From positions 263,890,705 to 263,954,704 of the forward strand of contig OW240916.1 of assembly GCA_933207985.1 (NCBI GenBank): 64,000 nt of DNA. Reading direction: 5' to 3'. The notes under the pieces were generated by a model. It made no database searches and was not told the origin of the DNA. It was given only the letters and a program-made list of their open reading frames with translations. The position numbers were made by a program, and so were the translations under genes. Each line of letters begins with the position of its first letter. Position 1 is the first letter of the stretch. This DNA is from Pelobates cultripes (taxonomy: Eukaryota > Chordata > Amphibia > Anura > Pelobatidae). Of this stretch, positions 9,909-21,339 are shown in pieces.

Positions 9909-12900
9909 ATGGTTAAAGTTATATCGTTAAATGTTCAGGGTTTAAATTCCCCTAGTAAACGAGCAATTTTGTTCGATTATATTAAGAAAGAAAAAGCTCA
10001 TATCGTCTTTTTACAGGAGACACACTGGAAAAGAGATGATAAGTTTAGATTCATTCCACAAAGTTTCTCAACAGTAATATCCGCCACATTAGAGAATCAG
10101 AGGAAAAGAGGAGTAGTCATTATGATAAGTGAGGACTTAGATGCTAAAATCATATATCAAGAATCAGATGAAGAAGCTAGATTTATTATAGTGATAATTA
10201 AAATCCAATCAGAAATTTATACGTTAGTAAATGTGTATGCGCCTAATAATCCCTCTAATAAATATTTCTATAACCTTTTTGATAAAGTAGATAAAATAAA
10301 ACAGGGTAAATTACTTTTGGCGGGTGACTTCAATCGGCTCCCAGATGTAAATATGGATAGGAAAACCTTAAATCCTGAGGGGTCAATTAAAGGGGTAACC
10401 GCAAAAGCTGTACAATTTCAAAGGATAATTAAGAAATATGGATTCATGGATATATGGCGAGTGCTTCATCCACTGGAGAGGGATTTTACATGCTTCTCCA
10501 GAGCATATTTCTCATACTCAAGAATTGACTTATTTTTGGGTAGTGTTGGATTTATTAATAGTACTAAAAAAGTTCTTATAGATGAGGTAACTTGGTCCGA
10601 TCATAATGCCATAATCTTGGAGTTGGACATAGTGGATAATAGTGCAAGACGTACCCATTGGAGATTAAATGATAATATTCTTTCCAGTAAGGAAAATAGA
10701 GAATATATAGAGGAGATGACAGATAGCTTCTTTCAGGAAAATGAGGGGGGAGAAGTATCACTGCCGATGGTCTGGAACGCATATAAATGCGTCATAAGAG
10801 GCTATTTAATTAAGTTAGGTACAATCGATAAAAAAAAAAAGGGGAGACCCCTGAAGGATTTATATGTAGATTACTATAATTTATCGAATGAAAATAAAAT
10901 TTTACCAACTCAGGAGAAAAGTATAAATATGCTATTATTGCAGAATCAAATAAATGAATTATTAATTGAGGGAAAAAAGAGAAATCTCCAACTCCTAAAG
11001 ATTAATTGGTATTATAAGAGTAACAGGGCGGATAGGCTGCTTACATATAAATTGAAAAACAAAAAACAAATGAGGAGGATTCATAAAATTGAGGAAGGAA
11101 AAGAAACGTTATTAAGTCCGAAAAAAATTGGGTCAGCTTTTAATGACCATTATAGTCGATTATATAACTTAGAATCAGTGGGACAACAACCCCCATCTTC
11201 AGAGTATTTTAAAAACAAAAAAATGCCAAAAATAACTAGGGAACAACTCAATGAGATAAATAAACCAATAACCCCAGATGAAGTTATAGTAGCTATAAAC
11301 AAGTTACAGATAAACAAAGCCCCTGGTCCAGATGGTTATTCAAATAAATTTTATAAAATATTTAAAGATACCCTTTCGACTCGTCTCGCTAGGATATTTA
11401 ATATAATAGTGGAAAATTGTGTGTTTCCTAGGGAGATGCTTCAAGCGAATAACGTTCCTATTTTGAAGCCGGATAAGGATCCAGCAAAATTGGTGAATTA
11501 TCGTCCAATATCGCTTTTAAATGGGGATGTAAAGATTTACGCCTCAATTATTGCTGATAGATTAAAAACATGTACTCCGACTTTAATACATCAGGATCAA
11601 GCTGGATTTGTATACGGCAGAGTAGCATCAGATGGATTAAGAAGAATAATTGATGTACATGACGCTGCGAATAGGAAAAGAGCTCCCCTTCTGACCCTGT
11701 CATTAGATGCTGAGAAAGCATTTGACAGGGTCAGATGGGACTTTCTGGGAAACACATTGAAATCATATGGCATAGTAGGAACAGTTTATGATGCCATTAT
11801 GGCACTATACACAGTTCCTTCGGCAAGGACCATGGGCCCTGGGATAGAGGCAGAGTGGTTTACTATTAAAAACGGAACCAGGCAAGGATGTCCTCTTTCC
11901 CCGTTACTTTATGTTTTAACCATTGAGCCTCTTGCAGAAGATATAAGACAAAACGGAAAGATTGAGGGGTTTTGGCTTAATAATCTAGAACATAAGATTA
12001 ATCTATATGCGGATGATGTCATGCTTATGATGCAGAATCCTAGATCATCATTGCCGGAATTGATAAGAATACTAGATCATTATAGTGTATTCTCAAATTA
12101 TAAATTAAATATTAACAAGACCACAATAATGACAACTAATTTATCCAGGAAAGATAAGGATTTTATTAAAATATCCTATGATTTTGTCTGGGTTAAGGAA
12201 TATATCTCATTCCTTGGCATAAAAATAACAAGAGATATGAATAGAGTTATTGAAGTTAATTTTCTTCCTCTTATAAAAAATACTAATAAATTATTAAAAG
12301 AATGGGTAGGTAAGGAGATTTCTTGGATAGGCCGCATAAATACTATTCGATCATATATTTTGCCTAAATGGAACTATCTCTTTAGAATGATACCTATACA
12401 AGTTCCCAATCCATGGTTAAAAATGATACAATCAGCCTTTTCTAAATTTATTTGGAAAGGTAAAAAACCAAGAATAAGTTTACAGTTAATATCTAAGAAA
12501 AGAAAAGAGGGAGGTCTTGCTGCCCCAAATATAATTGAATATCATGACGCATGTATGTTGGCCCATACTGTTAACACATTAAGTATAGATCAAAAAGATC
12601 AATCTTGGCATCATATAGAGCAATCACTAGTAGAGACAAGCAGCCTATCCTCCCTGTTTTGGACAACAAGGAGGAATTTAGAAAAAAATAATTTGGTTCA
12701 TCCAGAAAATTCGACAATTATAGATAGTATATGGAGATTCTGGTATAGATTTAAGAAAAATTATAAAATAGAATATAGATTATTCCCTTTTCTACCCATG
12801 GAGGTGATTAATAATAATATTGATGATATTAATATTAGAGGTTGGATACAAAAAGGTATTACGCACATTCAACAAATCATAGACGTAAAGGATCTTAAGT

Positions 12901-13688
12901 CATTTAGCCAGCTACAGGTAGAATTTGGGATTGAAAGTAAGGAGGTTTTTACATATTTGAGAGTTAAGTTTTATTTGACGAAATTCTTGGATATTCAGCT
13001 TAATAAAAATATAAGTAACATTAAGAAGATTATGGAAACATATAGAACTAAAGGTCATATTTCCAGATGTTATGAATTCTTAAAGCTATCCCAGAAGGCT
13101 CCTCTTTGGAAATCTAAGAGTAAGTGGGAAAAAGATTTACAAATAGTAATCTCTGAACAAGATATGATAAATGCGATAGAGAAAGTTAATAAATCGGTAC
13201 ACTGCTTGAACATAGTAGAGAATTTTTATAAACTCCTAAATAGATGGTATATGGTCCCAGAAAAATTGGCTAAAATGTATCTAGATCAGAGTTCTTTTTG
13301 TTGGCGATGTGAAGATGCGAAAGGAGATTATCTCCATATTTGGTGGCATTGTACAGTTTTAAGTAAAATATGGAAGGAGGTATATAAGCAGATTTATAAC
13401 TCATGTCAGCTAAATATACCCTTTACACCACAAAGTTTTTTGTTACATTTGGGATGGCCTTCTATGTCCCCTGAGAAACAAATGTTGGTAATTCATATTT
13501 TAATGGCAGTAAAGTTAGCGGTGGCTAGAAACTGGAAAAGTAAAAAAGAAATACAGTGGAGTGAAATCAAAATACAGGTAATATATCAAAGTAAGATGGA
13601 AAAGGGATTAATTTTAGGTAACTCTGTAGGTTTGAAGAAATACAGTAGATGGGAAATAATGGTTGATAACTTTATTACTAACTATTAG
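9909..13688 (+). CDS. LINE ORF2: endonuclease-reverse transcriptase, intact
   Basis: This 1259-residue uninterrupted protein is close to the usual length of L1 ORF2p. The N-terminal APE-type endonuclease shows LNVQGLN (N8), QETHW (E37), VYAPN, GDFN (D140) and SDH (D231, H232); it nicks target DNA. The reverse transcriptase follows, with KAPGPDGYSNKFYKIF, NYRPISLLN, LDAEKAFDR (D600), GTRQGCPLSPLLY, LYADD (Y700-D703) and FLGIKI. It copies LINE RNA from the nick (target-primed reverse transcription). The C-terminus has a Cys/His cluster, C1131-x2-C1134-x8-H1143 with H1147-C1148, as in L1 proteins. All catalytic motifs are present, so this ORF could be active, although the element lacks its 5' end and promoter. 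The ATG at 9909 is followed immediately by the first conserved endonuclease strand. Codon use is AT-rich. Confidence 0.95.
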   Translation: MVKVISLNVQGLNSPSKRAILFDYIKKEKAHIVFLQETHWKRDDKFRFIPQSFSTVISATLENQRKRGVVIMISEDLDAKIIYQESDEEARFIIVIIKIQSEIYTLVNVYAPNNPSNKYFYNLFDKVDKIKQGKLLLAGDFNRLPDVNMDRKTLNPEGSIKGVTAKAVQFQRIIKKYGFMDIWRVLHPLERDFTCFSRAYFSYSRIDLFLGSVGFINSTKKVLIDEVTWSDHNAIILELDIVDNSARRTHWRLNDNILSSKENREYIEEMTDSFFQENEGGEVSLPMVWNAYKCVIRGYLIKLGTIDKKKKGRPLKDLYVDYYNLSNENKILPTQEKSINMLLLQNQINELLIEGKKRNLQLLKINWYYKSNRADRLLTYKLKNKKQMRRIHKIEEGKETLLSPKKIGSAFNDHYSRLYNLESVGQQPPSSEYFKNKKMPKITREQLNEINKPITPDEVIVAINKLQINKAPGPDGYSNKFYKIFKDTLSTRLARIFNIIVENCVFPREMLQANNVPILKPDKDPAKLVNYRPISLLNGDVKIYASIIADRLKTCTPTLIHQDQAGFVYGRVASDGLRRIIDVHDAANRKRAPLLTLSLDAEKAFDRVRWDFLGNTLKSYGIVGTVYDAIMALYTVPSARTMGPGIEAEWFTIKNGTRQGCPLSPLLYVLTIEPLAEDIRQNGKIEGFWLNNLEHKINLYADDVMLMMQNPRSSLPELIRILDHYSVFSNYKLNINKTTIMTTNLSRKDKDFIKISYDFVWVKEYISFLGIKITRDMNRVIEVNFLPLIKNTNKLLKEWVGKEISWIGRINTIRSYILPKWNYLFRMIPIQVPNPWLKMIQSAFSKFIWKGKKPRISLQLISKKRKEGGLAAPNIIEYHDACMLAHTVNTLSIDQKDQSWHHIEQSLVETSSLSSLFWTTRRNLEKNNLVHPENSTIIDSIWRFWYRFKKNYKIEYRLFPFLPMEVINNNIDDINIRGWIQKGITHIQQIIDVKDLKSFSQLQVEFGIESKEVFTYLRVKFYLTKFLDIQLNKNISNIKKIMETYRTKGHISRCYEFLKLSQKAPLWKSKSKWEKDLQIVISEQDMINAIEKVNKSVHCLNIVENFYKLLNRWYMVPEKLAKMYLDQSSFCWRCEDAKGDYLHIWWHCTVLSKIWKEVYKQIYNSCQLNIPFTPQSFLLHLGWPSMSPEKQMLVIHILMAVKLAVARNWKSKKEIQWSEIKIQVIYQSKMEKGLILGNSVGLKKYSRWEIMVDNFITNY

Positions 13689-14012
13689 AACTTATAATTC
13701 TTAGGATATGAGCCGCCCCGAATGCGAGACTGACTCTCGAGGAACTTTAGTAACAATGTACCTTAAGGGAAGGACGGGAAAAGTGGATAAGTGTAGGATT
13801 GGTTCCCCGGGATTGTATGCATGTGTGAATGTAAAGTTTTAGGTATTTTTATCTACCTCTTTTTGCAATCTATGTGAACTATAGATATGAATATTTATAT
13901 TCGTTGTACAATGGAAATGTTGTTTATATACGGAAACATATTAGAAATGTAAATGTTGCAATAGAGGAATTGATTGTACTATGTAAATTGTGAAATCTTG
14001 AAAAAAATAAAA

Positions 14013-14049
<37 letters not shown>

Positions 14050-14102
14050 TTAGATCATATATATAATATATATGATCTAAGTATATTTTATTTGTAACTG
14101 TA
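13689..14102 (+). other. LINE 3' UTR and tail with AT palindrome
   Basis: After the ORF2 stop comes about 320 bases of non-coding DNA, then AAAAAAATAAAAAAAA and a (TA)n run. A near-perfect palindrome of about 39 bases around ATACTTAGATCATATATATA follows at about 14046-14085, and then ~17 bases up to the repeat boundary at 14103. Confidence 0.65.
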
Positions 14103-15021
14103 ATTTTTTTTTTTTATAACTAATATTTTATTTTTATTACAGGAAAGGGGCAGAGACAGTGACACACAGGATCAGTGATCACAGTGACTGGCTGTCACTG
14201 TGATCACCTCCTGCAGATTGGGTAATTGACCACAGGGGGGAGTGCCTGGGTGGTACGAGCACTCCCCCTACCGATCTGCAGGGGGATCGTGGTGCCTGTT
14301 ACATGTATCAGCCATTAGGCTGACACATGTAACACTGATCGCAGTGACAGGCTGTCACTGTGATCAGAGTGCTCTGAGATCGCAGTGACAGCCTGTCACT
14401 GCGATCTCAGACAGTGCAGATCGCGGTCTCCCGACCGCGATCTGCACAGGAGAAAGCCGCCGGCCACGTGTGTCAGCCGATTTGAAATCGGCTGACACAC
14501 AGTAAATACTGATCGCAGTGACAGCCTGTCACTGCGATCAGAGACTGTAGATCGCGGTCACCGGCCACAGGGGGGGTTGCCTGGGGGGCCAGGCATCTCC
14601 CCCGACCGCGATCTGCAGCGGGCGATTAGCGCTGGCTACGTATGCGGCCACTATAGCGAGGACGTACTATTATGCCCGACGGCGTTTAGAGCCAGCTCCT
14701 GCAGGGCGTAATAGTACGCCCTCCGGATTTAAGGGGTTAATAAAGCTCCCAGGATGGATCAGGGACTCCAGGGGTTAAACTCACAAGACGTGTGGTTTTG
14801 GAAACGTGGCGGTTATTGTTATTACACTGACACACGGTGTAATAGTTAATAAAGCTCCCAGGATGGATCGGGGACTCCAGGGGTTTAGAAACGTGGTTCC
14901 TTGCTAAGTTATTTAGTTGCCTGATTTCCTGTGCTGGCTCAATGTGCGTTTAATGAACACGGCGGATTTCCTCCAGTAAATAAGAGAATCAGGGATCTGA
15001 CTCGGTGGGATTCATTACCTG
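14103..15021. repeat. 919-bp direct repeat, copy 2
   Basis: Second copy of the block described at 7011-7929, apparently identical and colinear. It ends at ATTCATTACCTG and then continues into unrelated flanking DNA (GACTTGCAG...). In copy 1 the same point continues into LINE ORF1. The pair therefore behaves as an exceptionally long target-site duplication. Confidence 0.85.
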
Positions 15022-16134
15022 GACTTGCAGATTGTCTATGCGTAACACAAAGTACAGATATAATCCTCACTTCCAATAACGCCGCTTCATTCCAGACCTC
15101 TAAACAAGCACATATTCCGTGTACATAACGAGTAAACACATTGTAAAAGCCATTTATCAGGAGATAGACAGACTGCCTGTGAATGGTCCAACAACGGATT
15201 ATTACTCAATCCAAGCCAAAGTGGCCGATCTGAAAGAATTCTCACACTTATTTAATTACATTAATTATCTATAAATAGTTACAGACTCATTCCTTCCAAA
15301 GGATTCTCTGGGTTATTTACTAACATACGAATTGTCAGGAATCAGAACTTAAAGCAAGTTTCACATTTTAGGCCAAAATATTTGAACTGAAAGCTTAGCT
15401 GACAATGTTTCCAGTTCAGCACACTGTAGTGGTTATGGTGTCAGCAGTGCCCAGGTAAACTCCCAAGGTAAGCATCAGCTGATGCTGTCAGCCCATGAGC
15501 TGCTCTTGCACGCCGGGGGTTCGCTGGCTCGAACTCTGCGCAGACAGTGACCAGAATACGGCGGAGTTTGGGTAAGATTTCAAACTGTAAGCTGATAAAA
15601 AAAAAAAATGACATTTCTATATCATTGGTAAATGGAGAAATTATTATTGCCGGTAACAGTAAATATGGGAGGGGTCTATTAAAGGTTTAACTGTGACATA
15701 TTTAGAGAATAATGTGACAGATCCCCTGTCCATGGAGTATCATTTTTTTCTTTTATTCGGTTCGGTAAATGAACACCCCCATACAGACTGAACAACTTGG
15801 TTCGTATACCGAACTATTTACCGAATGGATTAACAACCCAGAACAGTCACGTGCCGCTCATTAACCTGTAACAGTCTCAGGGAGGTGTGGGGGTCCCATG
15901 TCTGGCCTGTAGCGGGGGGTGGTAGGGCAGGAGGGGTCCCCCATTCTGGCTAGAGATGGGGAGGGTGTAGGTAGGGGTGCCCAGGGTAAGGCCGAGCGCC
16001 GCAAGAGGTGGAGGCCTGGCAGGGACAGTACGTCAGGCGCGGGGGGGGGGGGTCCTGGGAGGCAGGCGGGTCGGGATGACTGCACTTCGGCGGGTGAGGG
16101 ATGGCGGCCCTGGAGTGGGGTAGGTAGACCAGGG
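15022..16134. other. No gene seen; flanking DNA
   Basis: No protein family is recognisable. Features seen are an A run at 15598-15608, an imperfect inverted pair of CGGTTCGGTAAATG / CGAACTATTTACCG at about 15758-15826, and a G-rich stretch at 15880-16134. The last directly precedes an LTR and might be its internal side, although no clear polypurine tract is present. Confidence 0.5.
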
Positions 16135-16875
16135 TGTGACGAGACCAATCTCGCCACTGTGCATTGGAGGAGCCTGGTTGTCCGCCTGCTGCCTTTAGAC
16201 TATGGCCCCATGTTGAAACGCTTGATTTTCCCCTGCAAAGACACGAAAGCCAGGTCATTCGGTGCTTGCCCTGTTTGAGCAGTGATACCCCAGATAGCTA
16301 TGCCATGGAGCCCATTTGTATAATGAAAGACTATGGGAGAGACTTTGGCTCCATGGCAATTGAACTGTATGTGTGTGATCTCACAGGCAGAGGGGAGGAT
16401 TTTGCCGGAATGAATGGGAGTGTTTCACTGTATTGTATGTGTTTGATTGGCTGTTCTACAAAACCATATGGGTGGTACTTTGTGTGTAAAACTTGCATAA
16501 AAGAAAGCCCTTTGGTGCTGATTAAACAGATCATCTTGTACCTTCATGAAGTTTTGGCTCATGTTTTGGGGATTGGAGAACTACACTCTGGGGATGGCTA
16601 TAATCACTTTACTCCCCAGGGAATAATCACTAAGCTCTGCTAAGAGCTTGTTCCTGTTCCTGATCTCTGGAATTCGGAGAGGTCGACCTACTGGAAGCTG
16701 GACCCTGGTCTTGAGTCCAGAGTGGGTGGAGACGGCGAGACCCCAACCAAGCTGCGGCAGTTCGTGGGGTCTGCAGTGGTTATGGTGTCAGGTGGAGTGA
16801 TTGGAGTCCTCGGAAAGCACCAGGAGCATCTGTCAGCGGAAGGTAGCCAGTTGGGGTGCCAGCGGTTCCGTTACA
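16135..16875 (+). mobile_element. LTR of the same family as 2835-3669
   Basis: The 741-bp segment starts TGTGACGAGACC and ends GTTCCGTTACA. It shares the opening block, the ATAGCTATGCCATGGAGCCC block, the GCATAAAAG box at about 16494 and the ending with the LTR at 2835-3669. The 5 bases on each side (CAGGG and GACAA) do not match. It is thus not a clean solo LTR, or it has been rearranged. Confidence 0.7.
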
Positions 16876-18679
16876 GACAAGAACGCACTTTTAGATTATC
16901 TACAAGAGGAAACCATTACAGGGCACCGAAAATAGGCACATCTGGGTTTAAATAACCCAAAAACATTTAGAATTGGTTGAGAAGGGCCCCTTGACCCCAA
17001 AGGGTGTGCATTAATGCCGTGACGACAGCTGCACGTTTATGTCTTTTGTGACCCGGTTGGGGTTGGAGTTATATAAAGCGGCAAATCTGCAGCAGCCAGC
17101 GTCCATGACATTCACTCACTCTCACTTATAATGTAGTTATGATCACCAGCCTATAGAGGACACAGCCCCCTAGTTAGTGATATAATGAATGTAATGTTGC
17201 TGAAAATATCTCACTCCCTGCTATCAAACAGTACAGGAAGTTTCGATGTGTCATACCATTCCTATAAAGAGGGGGATTGTTGTAAATAATATCATTTCAG
17301 ACATAGGAACTGAGAGATATACAATTTCAGAAGTCCATTCACATATGGTTCTTGTTGAGATAATAATTGATGGCCTGTTATTAACCTTTGACCCAGCATT
17401 GCAAGGCAATCCTGTAATCGGGAGGAACAGGGGCCAACGAAGGGACAGCAACGTCCCGAGCGCGCAGCCCATCTCAGCTGCCTATTTCAGCCCGATTACA
17501 GGATTGCCTACGAGTATGAGCCCAGGATAAGACCTGTCAGACGGACCGGATTCCATTGAATGGACGAGTGATTTCTTCTCTCATCGAGCTACAACACATT
17601 TTCACCCTGACTCTATTTACATCATCTACATGATCTACCATCCTCCTACTGAATATACTATCAAGTTTTCGTATTTTTGGTGAGATCCATCCATATATTT
17701 ATGGATTATATGAATTATATAGTGCACTATATCTGGGACTATTAATAGGACTGGAATATATACATTTTTTCTTTTGCTTTTCCTTTTTTTTTCTTTTTTC
17801 CATTTTTTCTTTTTCTGTTTTTTTCATCATTCAGTATTTTTCTCTGGACATTCCATTTTTTCAGTTTTTGGATCAGTAACCAGTGTATATAGATATATAA
17901 CTTATGAAATTCAGCACAGGGAGGTTTTTGTGTGTATATATGTAAATAATCTATGTGTATATATGATTGGAATGAATTTCACTAAGATTTACTTGATTAA
18001 CTTATGAATTACTATTATAATAAATATTTTTGCAATTCAATACAAGTTTAGACTTCACTACAACAATTTTTTTGAGTGCGGTATTCATATTTGTTTTTCA
18101 GCACTGTAGAATATGTTGCTGCTATAAATAATTGTAATTGAGGCAGGATAAAGAGGTGCAGGTTTCTATCTATATCTAAAATTTAATTTGCCAGATGTTA
18201 AATATAGAAATATGTGGTTAAAAAAAAAAAAACCTCTTTGAAAAGTGGCGTTTTGGATGAATCTAAATAAAATCTGTTCAATTCTAACGGTTGATTGGGG
18301 CGTCTGAAGTCATTGAGTTCAGGGAAAATGAAATAAAAGCAGCTTCTTTCGCCATCACACAGAGGGGAGCGAGGACGCAGAGTACAAACCGGCAAAGTAT
18401 TTTTTTAAAGAAATGACTTTCCATATTTTAATTCCTCAATCCCCTGAGGAAGCAGATATTTCCGTCGTACACTTATCCAATTAAAATGAGAAGTTGGTTC
18501 CTTATCCTTCAGGCAACGACAGATGGTGGCTGCTTAGTTTTTAGAAACTCTTTAATCTTTTCTATAAATATTTAACAAGAATCGTTCAATCCAAGCGCGG
18601 GAGTGGGAGGAGAATTAGACAGAGAACCATTTAGTAATCTCCAGGATTGAATTATACACAAATTACAAAATAAACGGAT
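16876..18679. other. No gene seen; one strong hairpin
   Basis: An inverted repeat pairs GGCAATCCTGTAATCGGG (17405-17422) with its complement at 17492-17509, with about 70 bases between. T-rich low-complexity sequence lies at 17765-17870. CCTGAGGAAGC at about 18450 resembles the phrase that precedes the GAAACGCGT core elsewhere in the window. No protein-coding signal. Confidence 0.5.
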
Positions 18680-19888
18680 TGTAATGGTCATCATGTCACC
18701 TAGGACTCACTGCGATATTACTGTTAAGACACCCCCAGTGTCTTTAAGCAAAACCGCCATTTAGTTGACGTTCCCCGTCTGTAATACCAATAATCTTCGT
18801 TCGCATAACCTGTAGTGCATGAACCAAATGCAGGGGAAGCGGCAATCTCCCGACCGGGATCCATGAACGGCTCCAAACTCCCGAACGGCAATACACGAAC
18901 TGCTGCTAGCTGCCGAACAATAACATCCACCAAGCGGCTTTCGTTTCCATCCAGCAGTCTCTAACCGTGAAGAAGAAATCCCCCCCCAATAACGAGACAG
19001 AAGCTCCGCATTGAGGGTCAAACAGGATCTCGCTTTACTGTGGGCTACCTGCCCGTATTTATGCAGGTCTCCCACTTGGTGGACACTCCCCTAGGGGACC
19101 AAATGGGAGACTAATGACAGACATGGGGACATTCCAGACATAGTCACAGCTTTTACCCACAATACACTATGGTTTCCTCCCCTCTGCCCTGGAGATAATT
19201 ACCAAGTAACTCAATTATCTCCAGGACAAAGCCAGTCGCCATTTTAAATATAAAATCAAAAAGAGACATAAAAATACATAATTTCACAATAACCAAACAT
19301 TCTGCATTCGTGTCACATAGCCTGGATCTGAGTGCATATTATTAGCGAATAGCGCTCAGATCCCATACACATAGTTCAATTGCCATGGAGTCAAAGTTCT
19401 TACAGTCTTTCGGTATACGAATGACTGACTCCATGGGAAGGCTATCTGGGTTAAGTCCTTTCGTATGCTTCAAAACTCCCGAACGGCCGGTATTCGTATG
19501 CTTTCGTGGAGGCAGCCAGGCATTCCGTTGTTTCAGCGGTGTTCGGCAGAAAAAGTGTCCGTTTTTTTAGTTCCATGAAAATAGAGCCGAACACCGCTGG
19601 GCTTTCGCGTGGTTTTAAAATGGCCGCTGCCTTGTGGTCGACATACGAACGACAACCACCCTGAATTCGTTTAATTGAGAAGTGTCTGTGGTTAACCAAA
19701 ACGTTCTAATTGGGATCAATAGGTTAACCAGCAGCACACCTCTCTCCTGGGTGGCCATCCGTTCGGCAGGTTTGTTCGGGGAAAAAACAGTCATTCGTAT
19801 GGCTGGGCTATAGAAAAGAGCCATTTACACGAACAGGATAGAAACAGACGAATACACCTGCAATAACCAGACAGATGGTTCTGTCACA
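18680..19888 (-). mobile_element. Long LTR, minus strand, same family
   Basis: Read on the minus strand it begins TGTGACAGAACC and ends GATGACCATTACA. It contains the diagnostic blocks in the order of the other LTRs: CCCAGATAGCC..CCATGGAGTC, CTGGAGATAATTG with a pairing partner, and GCATAAATA. Its final part matches 1081-1220. At ~1.2 kb it is longer than the 741- and 835-bp relatives. No target duplication is evident. Confidence 0.65.
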
Positions 19889-21070
19889 ATTACTAAATCC
19901 CCCTTATTCTTATTTAGGGCCCCCACTCACTACTCAGGGGTGGTAGACCTCTCCTACTCAAACAGCTCTTAAAAGAACTAGTGATTATAGCAATCCACAG
20001 AGTGTAGTTCTCCAATCCCCAACAGAATCGCGGCTAAGTGCCGCTGGAAGACTGACCGGGAACCGCAAGTTTTTCATGCCGAAAATAGGGCATTCGTGGC
20101 TAAGTCCCCCTGAAGTCTATTCACGGTTTTGGTCCATGCAAACAAGATGGCCGCCACTAAGTGTTTGAATGTCGAACGGCGGCCACTTCGATTGTTCGGG
20201 AGTTTGAAGTGCCACTTCGAAAGTTTGAACTGTGGTCATAAAAATCCAAAGAGGCACGAACAGTGATTTTTAAACCGCCGCAGCTTGGTTGGGGTCTCGC
20301 CGTCTTCTCCCTACCCCGGACCTACGACAAGGCTCCAGGGTTTCAGTGGTTGAACCTCTCTTCCTTCAGTGAGCGTAGCAGGAACAGCTCTTACAAGAGC
20401 AAGTGCTTATCAAAGGGAGTATACTGAGTATAGCAATCCCTGGCAGTGATATAGAAGTTCCTTACAAGAGACAGAACTCAGTATTGAGGGTGAAGAGGTC
20501 TGAAGGTTTAATGGTACAGGCTGACTTTATATACAATTCCTCAGGCCAAAGGCACACCCTCCGGACCTGATGGAGCACCGCATTACAAACTGTACAGACC
20601 AATAAAAACAAAGTAACAATGAACGACACTCCCACATATAGCACACAATCCCTCCCCTCTGCCTGTTATATAATTAAGGTAGTTAATGCATTAACTTTTA
20701 TCCCCAGGCAGAAAAAACACCTTTTTATAAAGTCCCATAATTACCCCAAAACACAACATATCCCCATAAATGTTACATCCCCTGAGAGCCATGATCTGGG
20801 TGAACAACATATCCAAAACCCAGGATGTCATAGCCAAAACAGTTCCATAGATTCACAGCTAGGTGCCACTGAAGTCTATTTGCGGTTTTAGTGCATGCAA
20901 ACAACATGGCCACCACCATGTGTTCGAATGGCTGCCACTTCGACTGTTTGGGACTTTGAAAAAAAAAAAGAATGTTTAAAGTCCCAATAGGCACAATTTG
21001 GGTCTCTCAGCCAAAATAAATTAAAGGGGCCATAGTCAGAGTAAAAGGCTGGCAAGTAGTCCTCTCCAAA
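19889..21070 (-). mobile_element. Degenerate LTR fragments, minus strand
   Basis: Several blocks match the complement of the LTR at 16135-16875. These include the GGAGAACTACACTCTG..GGCTATAATCACT block (plus positions about 19990-20020) and the AAGAGC..GTTCCTG and GGCGAGACCCCAACCAAGCTGCGG blocks (about 20280-20400). A duplicated block CTGAAGTCTATT..GCAAACAA..ATGGCC lies at about 20110 and 20866. The order suggests two or more nested or recombined LTR copies. Confidence 0.5.
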
Positions 21071-21099
21071 AACCAGTGGCGAAATGGCTTTTGTCACAG

Positions 21100-21255
21100 G
21101 GAGCACTGTGTGTGTGTGTGTGTGGGGGTGCAGTGTGTGTGTGTGTGTGTGTGGTTGAAGGAGGGGGCAGAGTAAATTTTTTTTTTTTCTCTTTAATAAA
21201 AATACTTATATCCCCTCTCCCTTCTTACCTTTGCCTGGGAGGGGGGATACTATTT
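21100..21255. repeat. GT microsatellite plus shared C-rich module
   Basis: (GT)n at 21107-21152 is followed by ATAAAAATACTTATATCCCC and CTCCCTTCTTACCTTTGCCTG. This is the same order as in 1-690. Confidence 0.6.
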
Positions 21256-21339
21256 CCAATCCCTGGACCATCATTTGATGGTCTTCACTTTACCCACAAT
21301 CAAAGATAAGCAGAGAGTAATGGTGGCGGTGTAGGTTTT

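Larger units (their letters stand above)
7930..14102 (+). mobile_element. 5'-truncated L1-type LINE, young
   Basis: A 6.2-kb insertion between the two copies of the 919-bp repeat. It contains, in order, the C-terminal part of ORF1 (to 8363), a 547-bp LTR inserted later (8812-9358), an intact ORF2 (9909-13688), a 3' UTR and an A/TA-rich tail near 14000. The 5' end is cut inside ORF1. The intact ORF2 and the unmutated flanking repeats suggest a recent insertion. L1 and Tx1 lineages cannot be separated by eye; I call it L1-type. Confidence 0.85.

Noticed and set aside
14931..15128. 65-codon frame in the second 919-bp copy
   Set aside because: Shares its first 30 codons with the flanking repeat only; no LINE ORF1 sequence follows, so it is chance.
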